A program made the translations under genes and the position numbers. Below, one piece after another: positions 57,610 to 64,000 of a stretch of DNA of 64,000 nucleotides. This stretch comes from Diphasiastrum complanatum (lineage: Eukaryota; Streptophyta; Lycopodiopsida; Lycopodiales; Lycopodiaceae). Position 1 is the stretch's first letter; every line of letters starts with the position of its first letter. The stretch is taken from contig CM055103.1 in assembly GCA_029204225.1 (NCBI GenBank), positions 19,852,925-19,916,924 of the forward strand, given 5' to 3'. The notes beneath the pieces are model-generated. The model had not been told where the DNA came from and did no database searches. It saw only the letters and a program-made list of their open reading frames with translations.

Positions 57610-59210
57610 ATTGAGTTCATTCATAGTTTGAACATCTTGATTTGGATGTTCAGGGTCTACTTCCTCTATCAGTGTGGGCAGGTCGTAATACTACTTGTTT
57701 AGAATCTGGTAGTCGACTGGATCTTCGTCAACCATCGTTCTTCCTTCGTCAAACTTGACGTCTCTGACAATCTTTACTTAGTTGTTCTCTAGCATGTAGA
57801 TCCTGTAGTATGATGAATGTACATCATAACCTACTAGGAATCCTTGCCCTGCCTTCTCATCCAGCTTCTTTCTCTTCTTGTTTGGTACATGTGCATATGC
57901 TACACATCTGAGGTTACATACGTGAACTAGATTCAGCTTATATCCCCACCACACCTTGTGTGGGATTGTGTGAGGAACGTCTGATTTGTCTGTCCTGTTC
58001 TGTAGGTAGACAGCCGTAGTTACTGCTTCAGCCCATAAAGATCTTGATGCCTTTGAGTAGGCCATCATGCATCTTGCTGCTTCTATGAGAGTCGTATTCT
58101 TCCTCTCTACAACACCATTGTGTTGTGGTGTGCATGTTGTAGTCTTCTTGTGGAGGATTCTATGAGTGCTACAGAAATCAGCAAATTGGTTGGAGATATG
58201 TCCTCCACCTTTGTCTGTTCGTATGTGTTTGACTTTCTTATTGGTCCACTTCTCAGCCCAGTTTCCATATCTGTAAATTTATCAAGAGCTTCTGATTTGT
58301 TGTGGATGAAATAGACGACAACAAACTTACTTAAATCGTCAATGAAGGTGATGTAGTATCGTGAGCCTCCTATAGAAACCACGTCAAAAGGTCCATAGAT
58401 GTCTGAATGTATCAACTCCAAGAGTTATGTCATCCTGAAGGAGTCCTTTGTAAAGGGTGTACAGGACCTCTTGCCTTTGTGGCATGCATCGCAGAATGTT
58501 TGATTGGTTGCATCTTTGATGCTAACACCTGTGAATATGCAGGATGCTAACACTTGTGAATACGCCATGTTGGCTGGCTTTGTATAGTGCTAATGTGTTC
58601 ATATGACATAGTCTTCTATGTCATAGAATGTCCATGGGCTCATGAATCTGATGAGCTTGCTTTGTAGGGAGGTGTACCTTTAGATGATACAAGTTGTCTT
58701 TCCGTCTGTCTTGCATGATGAGGGTACTAGTTTTGGCATCAACTACGTTGCATGACTCGCTCGTGAATGTCACATGCATGCCTACATCTGCTATCCTCGC
58801 AACAAATAGTAGATCCTTCTGTAGTGTCGACACGTACAAGACATCATCTAGTCTTCTGTCTTTGTCATTGGAGTTCAGCCATAGCACTCCAGTTTCGCTC
58901 GCTTCGTGTCTCAATCCATCTCCTAGAATGATGTATCTAGAGAAAATTGTTTGTCGAAAGTCAGTTATCATTTGTCTTGTTGTCACAAAATGTGACGTAG
59001 CTCCTGAATCAAGAACTAATTCTTGCATGTCGGCCTGTGATGTAGCACATATATCAATGCATAGATAGGCAGATGTATTTCTATTGGCTCGTTCTTCAGC
59101 CATCTTTGAGGATTCTTGCTTTTCCACATATGATGAGCTGTTGGAGCTCTCCTTCCTGCCTTCTGCGTTCTTGTTTCTTGGATTTTGATAGTAGTACATG
59201 GCTGCATGAT
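57610..59210 (-). pseudogene. Copia H protease and integrase
   Basis: Protease MQELVLDSGATSHFVTTRQM (about 59030) and VLYVSTLQKDLLFVARIADV. Then the integrase core LELIHSDIYGPFDVVSIGGS (about 58421; first Asp) with YYITFIDDLSKFVVVYF, broken by a frame change near 58250. TPQHNGVVERKN follows in another frame (Glu), then WAEAVTTAVYLQNR and VGYDVHSSYYRIYMLENN, and the linker down to about 57610. RT and RNase H are absent. It is close to fragment C. Confidence 0.88.
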
Positions 59211-60044
59211 TGTGACAATGTATACATAGTCAATCTTTGGATTCAACCAATATTTATCCACCATGTGGCTGTCACGTCTGCATCTAATGCAACTTTTCTT
59301 CTCGCCGCCTTGTTGCTTGTTCTTGGTCCTGCCTTTGGATCTTCTTTCTTGATCTCCCTCTCTTTGCTGGTTCTGATCTCTTCTTCGAGTTGACTCCCTC
59401 TTGGGCTGACGCTTCTTCTTCGGTTGATCTCTACTGTTATAGAGAGCCTAATCTGACTCATGCTTGTCATCAAAGTGCTCTCGAGCCTCCACCTCTTCTT
59501 GATGTCAATGATAACTTTGTCGAAAGTTGTTTTAGGATCTTTCGCCAGGAGAGTCCGGGTCGTCTGGAATGATTTTGGTAGGGAGCGTAGCAAGTATGTG
59601 AGCTACTTCTCTTGTGAGATTGCGTGCTCTATTTTGGCATTGTTTAAAGATAGGAACATGCTCTTCATCTTTCTGATGAAGCTCGTGAGATCTTTGCTAT
59701 CCCATCTTAGATAGGTAAGCTGACCTTCCAGATGCATAATTTGATTGTGTGACTTGGTCTGAGACCTTTTCATGAGTGCATTCCACATCTGTCTTGTGTT
59801 AGAGATAGTAGCAAGATCAAGGGTGATGCTATCTTCGATGGAAGAAGATATGATAGCTATAGCTTTGTCATTATTTTCTTTCCGCTCTCGAAGTTCCTTG
59901 TCTGTGCTGGCGGGCATCCACCGAGGGCCATAACGCTTCTCCTCTCAAGATGAGGGAAGTCTTCACCTTCCAGGCCAAGAAATTTGACTCGTGTGCCTCT
60001 AGAACTATGCATATCTTAGAATGGATATTGTTGATGGAAGCCAT
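59211..60044 (-). pseudogene. Copia H gag
   Basis: ATG at 60044-60042 starts MASINNIHSKICIVLEAHES, NFLAWKVKTSLIL, as in copia gag. After a frame change near 59930 the frame 59917-59603 gives TISNTRQMWNALMKRSQTKS and LTYLRWDSKDLTSFIRKMK, and then another frame. The zinc knuckle near 59280 (CIRCRRDSHMVDKYW) lacks its last Cys. Several frameshifts make it non-functional. Confidence 0.82.
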
Positions 60045-60058
60045 AGTTTATGTAACTA

Positions 60059-60071
60059 GACTTTGATACCA
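60059..60071 (-). promoter_or_regulatory. Copia H primer-binding site
   Basis: TGGTATCAAAGTC on the minus strand, one base from the LTR end CCAACA. Confidence 0.85.
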
Positions 60072-60072
60072 C

Positions 60073-61507
60073 TGTTGGAATCTGTATCGCTCTGAAACAG
60101 CTGTTGAAGTCCATATCGCTCTGAAATCACTGTTGGCAAGTGATCGATTATTCCACTCTGCCCAGATAGAGTCGATCCCTGTAGCTGTAGCTACTACTTC
60201 ATGCTAGGATCAATCATCTTCCGAACCATAGACTAACATTGCAGATCTGATTTAAATTTATGAACATTAGATAATGTTTAATAACAGCGGAAGTATATCT
60301 ACTGGAAGCAAACATCAAATTCATTCACAGATTACACACCATAGGTAGAATGTTGCAACTGCACTCCTCATAAATAAACCTACAACAACAATTTTCAATG
60401 ATGTGTGTTTCCCAGATCAGCGCGTACTCTCTTACGATGAACTAGCTATTGGTCTTCATCAATACACATAAATCCGAGTGTACCAACTTGAGTATCTTCT
60501 TGGCTCTAGTTTTTTCTTTATTTTGAACTTCTCTTTGTGCTACTTTCCAAGCACCCATTCTTTACAAATAGGTTCCTCTATATCATCTACTATAGTTAGT
60601 CCCACCATATGCTTTGTAATGAAAATATTCAATCTATATAAACCATAGATCTTATCCCTATATCCATCTTCAATGACTTTAAACCCTCATCTCACATCCT
60701 TTACCTAATGATTTTTGTCGCTAAATTCCACCTTCGGCCTTTGGCCAATAATTGATTGTATAGATAGGAGACTTTTATGTAGTCTTGGGACATGTAGCAC
60801 ATTCTCAATTACTTTGATATCCATCTGAGAACTCAATGATGGAAATGTGCAAATTCAAAATTTTCATTAAAATTCTGATAACGAACTGATAGGAATCTCT
60901 CGAATGATTCGCGAACATTTCGCGAAACTGTTCTGATCACGAATAATTTATGCTTGAGAATAATTCGCGATCTATCAAGCTCTGCAACGAAACGAAACGA
61001 AGCAAAACTAGATGAAAGAGAAGAATTCACGAAAAGATCAATCAGGCTCTGTAACGAAACAAAACGAAACTAGATGAAACAAAGCGAAGTGAAACTAAAG
61101 CTTAAATGAGCTCTGAAATTGATACACTTAAAGCCAAGTGATCGTGAAGCAAAACACAAAGCGAAAACATTCCCGAATAAAATCAGTTCACGTGAAATTC
61201 AGATATGATTGTTGGTCACCGCCGGCTATATCATTTCTACAATCCTCCAGAATGTAGACAAACACTGCTGATCTACGTTATAGATTATTATAGCATTCAA
61301 CAAAATCAAACCAATGTGCGGAATTGAATAAACAAGTGAATCACGTACACGAATAGTAGCAGACAAATATTCATCCAAGATCATACAATCATTCAAAATA
61401 ATTTGCGCATAACAGCTACAATAGTATTCCACTGATTTATGATGTTTTTCGGACTCTGGCTCCCTCAGGAGTTTTTCTTACAACTGTTGAGTGACAGTTG
61501 TAAGAAG
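60073..61507 (-). repeat. Copia H 5' LTR (outer end uncertain)
   Basis: The inner end on the plus strand is TGTTGGAATC (LTR ends ...CCAACA on the minus strand). A 29-bp unit TGTTG(G)AA...ATCGCTCTGAAA is duplicated at 60073-60131. The sequence CGAATGATTCGCGAA at 60901-60915 is the reverse complement of part of the family B palindrome. A hairpin at 61475-61506 may be near the outer end. No second copy is available. Confidence 0.6.
61475..61506. repeat. Perfect 13-bp hairpin
   Basis: TTCTTACAACTGT, loop TGAGTG, ACAGTTGTAAGAA. It could act as a transcript structure or mark an old element end. Confidence 0.9.
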
Positions 61508-61739
61508 CACTTTGTAGGTTCTGAGATTTCAGTTTAGATGTTGTGTTGTTGATTCTGTGATTTCGGTAGGAGTAGATGTAATTTAATTCCCTGTTTATTT
61601 AGTAGATTAGATTAGCAATAATCTGCAGTCTGTAATAATAAAGCAAGAACTGAACTAGTATGTAGAAAGTAGGAAAATGAGTCCTGATAGATCATTGTCC
61701 AAGATGAGCATCCATTTCCAATAAAGAATCGAATCAGGT

Positions 61740-62930
61740 CGTAGGTGTGCCTTTGACAGGCGGGTACAACACCATTATACTCCAAAAAAAGAGTCCGTGA
61801 CTGAACCTGTTTCCAAACAGATTTGTAGTCATGTTGAACAATGAAGAAGCGCTAACAGTGAAGGAAAGAAGCAGCGCTAACGTTGTTGAGAAGCGGATTC
61901 TATGTGACACAAAATCTGCGCAAACAATCTTGACCACATCTCAACGTTGCTTGTCATGTAGAAGAATGTTGTACAAATTCTCAAATGTCGGAAGTCTTTC
62001 CCTTGACATGATCTCATCAACAAACAGTTGGTACCTTTTAGAAGCTCCATTCATTTTTGTATGTACAAGTTCTAAAGTCGTCATTGGTCTACTGATGTCA
62101 GGTAGCCAGTCCCATATTTCCTTGATGCGGGTGAGGTAGGCCTTAATACCTTCGGTTAATTATTGACCAAGGTCTTTGTCCACGATGGTCAAAAGTTATT
62201 TGATCTACCATCACTGTGTTTAATCATTGCTCAATGCCCATCACAATGTCCCATAGTTCATATTCCATCAAAATGTTCTTGATCTTAAATCACCAAATAT
62301 TAAACTTTGAAATGCCTTCAAATTTGTTGCTCTCTCCCAATAAGGTATCAACTACATTTGTTTGTCTAGATCCTCGCATCAAATGGCTTGGAGTCATAGA
62401 GAGTAGTAACCTCTAATATAGACCTTCTCTCATAATTTTGCCCAAAGTTTATAGTGAAAAATTTGGCTTAATTTGGTCGTTCCCCTCCAAATCACTAATG
62501 TAGTATCTTGATAAGTAGCTCATGATTGACAATTCAGAATTGTGGAAAAATGACTCAAATCACTTTTCTCTTATGACAAGGCAAACTTCTTTTTCTCCGA
62601 GCTATGTGCAACACTTTTCAAGGGTTAGCTTGTCTCTTTGATGCCCTTCTAGTCTTAGAGGCTAAATACTTAAAAAATTCAAAACATGAACGAAATTATC
62701 ACTCAGCTTGGGAAAGATGGCCAGTCTTGCTTAGGATTTGGTCTTCAACCACTTTCACCTCATATCTAATGTCATTCCACTCTTCAATTGATTTGATTTC
62801 ATCTTTGGGTGTGGTATCTACATCTTCAAACACGGTACTCATATATTTATCTATTAAGCTAGCAAGCTCTATTGCATATCCTTCTTTTATCAAAGGTTCA
62901 TCACATTTGAGGGTTGTACCCTTGAGCATG
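61740..62930 (-). pseudogene. Gag-like retroelement remnant
   Basis: Minus-strand pieces include, from 62220 downwards, a stop and then LTEGIKAYLTRIKEIWDWLP, TKMNGASKRYQLFVDEIMSR and LPTFENLYNILLHDKQR. These resemble the gag segment E.V..YL..ik....L......YE.F...i..r..lPtfeel...L..EE.R. A further frame (62929-62699, MLKGTTLKCDEPLIKEGYAI) is not recognised. The frame is interrupted. The call is from pattern only. Confidence 0.5.
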
Positions 62931-62999
62931 ATTAAGTGCCATCTAGATATGAGTCATATGAGATTTCGTCTTCCCTTTTCAATTTCAAGATTGAAGTTT

Positions 63000-63960
63000 A
63001 GGACCCAAAAAATTATCTTGGTTCATGTGGACCATTGATCACGAATAGAGGTGTCGTACTATACCAACAAGGTTAATATAGATTTTGTAGTGAATAGTAT
63101 CGTTCCCACAGAGGACAACATTAGAAAGTTATGTTTTTGGTACAATTTATGACAAGTGGTTTCGAGTGTTATTCTGGTTGTCGACAGACATTAAAAAGTA
63201 ACCAGTATTACTTATGTTTGGGATGGGTAATGTTAAGAAATTCAAAACAACAATCTGGCCTCTATCGAATTGAAGGAAGCGTGTTCTACATATGAGATGT
63301 TATCAAAGTATTACATCAGTACTACACTCTGGCTGATTAAGGTGTCAACAGAGAATCGAGAATTGTTCGATGTATTTGCGATTGTGCACACAATTAATTA
63401 ATCACGTTCGCGAACTATTCGTTTCTAAACAGAAGTCCTCAACAACTAAAGCCCAACTTAATGGTTAAAAAACACGAAGAGTTTTAGAGCACGTTAAAAA
63501 CTTATGTCAATGCCAATCAGGAAAACAGATCAAAGACTCAATTCTTCAGACAAGGACTGTCATCTCATATGTATACATATAGCTTTATTCAATGATCGTG
63601 CTAGACTGTACCAAAGATAGTCGTTATGCGAGTGCCGAAAAGAAGTATTCGCGACAGACGAATAAGATGGTTTTAAGACAGTTCTTTAGAGCATGCTTTA
63701 CGGATACACAACAAACGACTGTAATGCACTAGAGCATCTGTCTGATCATAGAGTAATTCACGAAATGCGTTAGAGATTGTTAGCAGACTCAATATCACTC
63801 ACACTCAACAGTCGTTTCATTGTGCATTTGTCTGAATCATTCAATTTTTTAATATTTTGTTGTTGTTTGTTGTGCTTCCGATCCTACACGCACCCGCTCG
63901 AGCTTCCGCTGACTAACCTATCGATTTATGACAAAATGATCTACCATGTCATCCATCCTA
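63000..63960 (-). repeat. Athila/Tat-like LTR remnant
   Basis: On the minus strand, CCTCTGTGGGAACGATACTA (about 63115-63096) resembles the conserved TCCCTGTGGGATCGACCC-type segment near the 3' end of plant Tat/Athila LTRs. It also resembles CATGGGAACGAACC in the LTR at 49640-50368. It contains ATTCGCGACAGACGAAT-type sequences near 63646. Ends are not defined, and no gene is seen from 62940 to 64000. Confidence 0.45.
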
Positions 63961-64000
63961 GGTAAAGGATATTAATTTCTAACAAGGACTTTATCTAACA

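Overview
The window looks like repeat-rich nuclear DNA of a land plant with a large, transposon-dominated genome. The evidence is Ty1/copia and Ty3/gypsy elements with plant-type primer-binding sites (initiator tRNA-Met, TGGTATCAGAGC-like), an Athila/Tat-like leader, a hAT element with plant-style GT-AG introns, long GA/CT microsatellites, and stop mutations in CpG/CHG contexts. A Penelope-like reverse transcriptase remnant and the rarity of host exons would fit a non-angiosperm (lycophyte, fern or gymnosperm), but the sequence alone does not settle this. No rRNA, tRNA, CRISPR or bacterial-style operon was seen.

Layout: 1-1666 holds three CT microsatellites and two spliced exons of an unidentified host gene (minus strand). 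1951-4740 is a decayed Ty3/gypsy element (minus). 5053-6139 is a plus-strand gypsy integrase tail with possible LTR sequence. 6140-7555 is a truncated copia element (minus), followed by a possible LTR, primer-binding site and leader (7556-9255). 9760-12153 is a hAT transposase pseudogene (minus) with part of it present twice. 12277-12973 holds an 80-bp copia gag chip and a gypsy RT fragment. 12974-15262 contains two unidentified host-like coding pieces.

15658-22073 is copia element A: minus strand, 655-bp LTRs differing at one base, TSD gttgg, and one long gag-pol frame broken by a single TGA. It sits beside or inside copia element K (plus, to 26688), whose 3' end is deleted into a copia family B LTR (B1, 26689-29774). 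B1 is joined in frame to another copia fragment (C, to 31120). 31121-33306 is the Penelope-like remnant (minus). 33835-39295 is copia element B2 (TSD caacc), flanked by inverted copies of a different LTR and by a 46-bp-arm hairpin. 39752-43399 is AT-rich and almost featureless. 44400-47285 is a copia E pol end plus 3' LTR. 47287-50368 is an Athila/Tat-like gag, leader and LTR (minus).

50374-55858 is element F: copia-like, 654-bp LTRs about 3% diverged, TSD ccgca. Its gag and protease are recognisable, but the second half carries long frames in which RT-like and linker-like pol pieces are diverged and out of order. 57610-61507 is copia H (minus) with PBS and LTR. 61740-63960 holds gag-like and Athila/Tat-like LTR remnants.

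There is no operon-like cooperation between genes. The window is a nested record of insertions, deletions and fusions. The most notable items are element F, the Penelope-like RT, the very young element A, and short palindromes shared between LTRs of different families.
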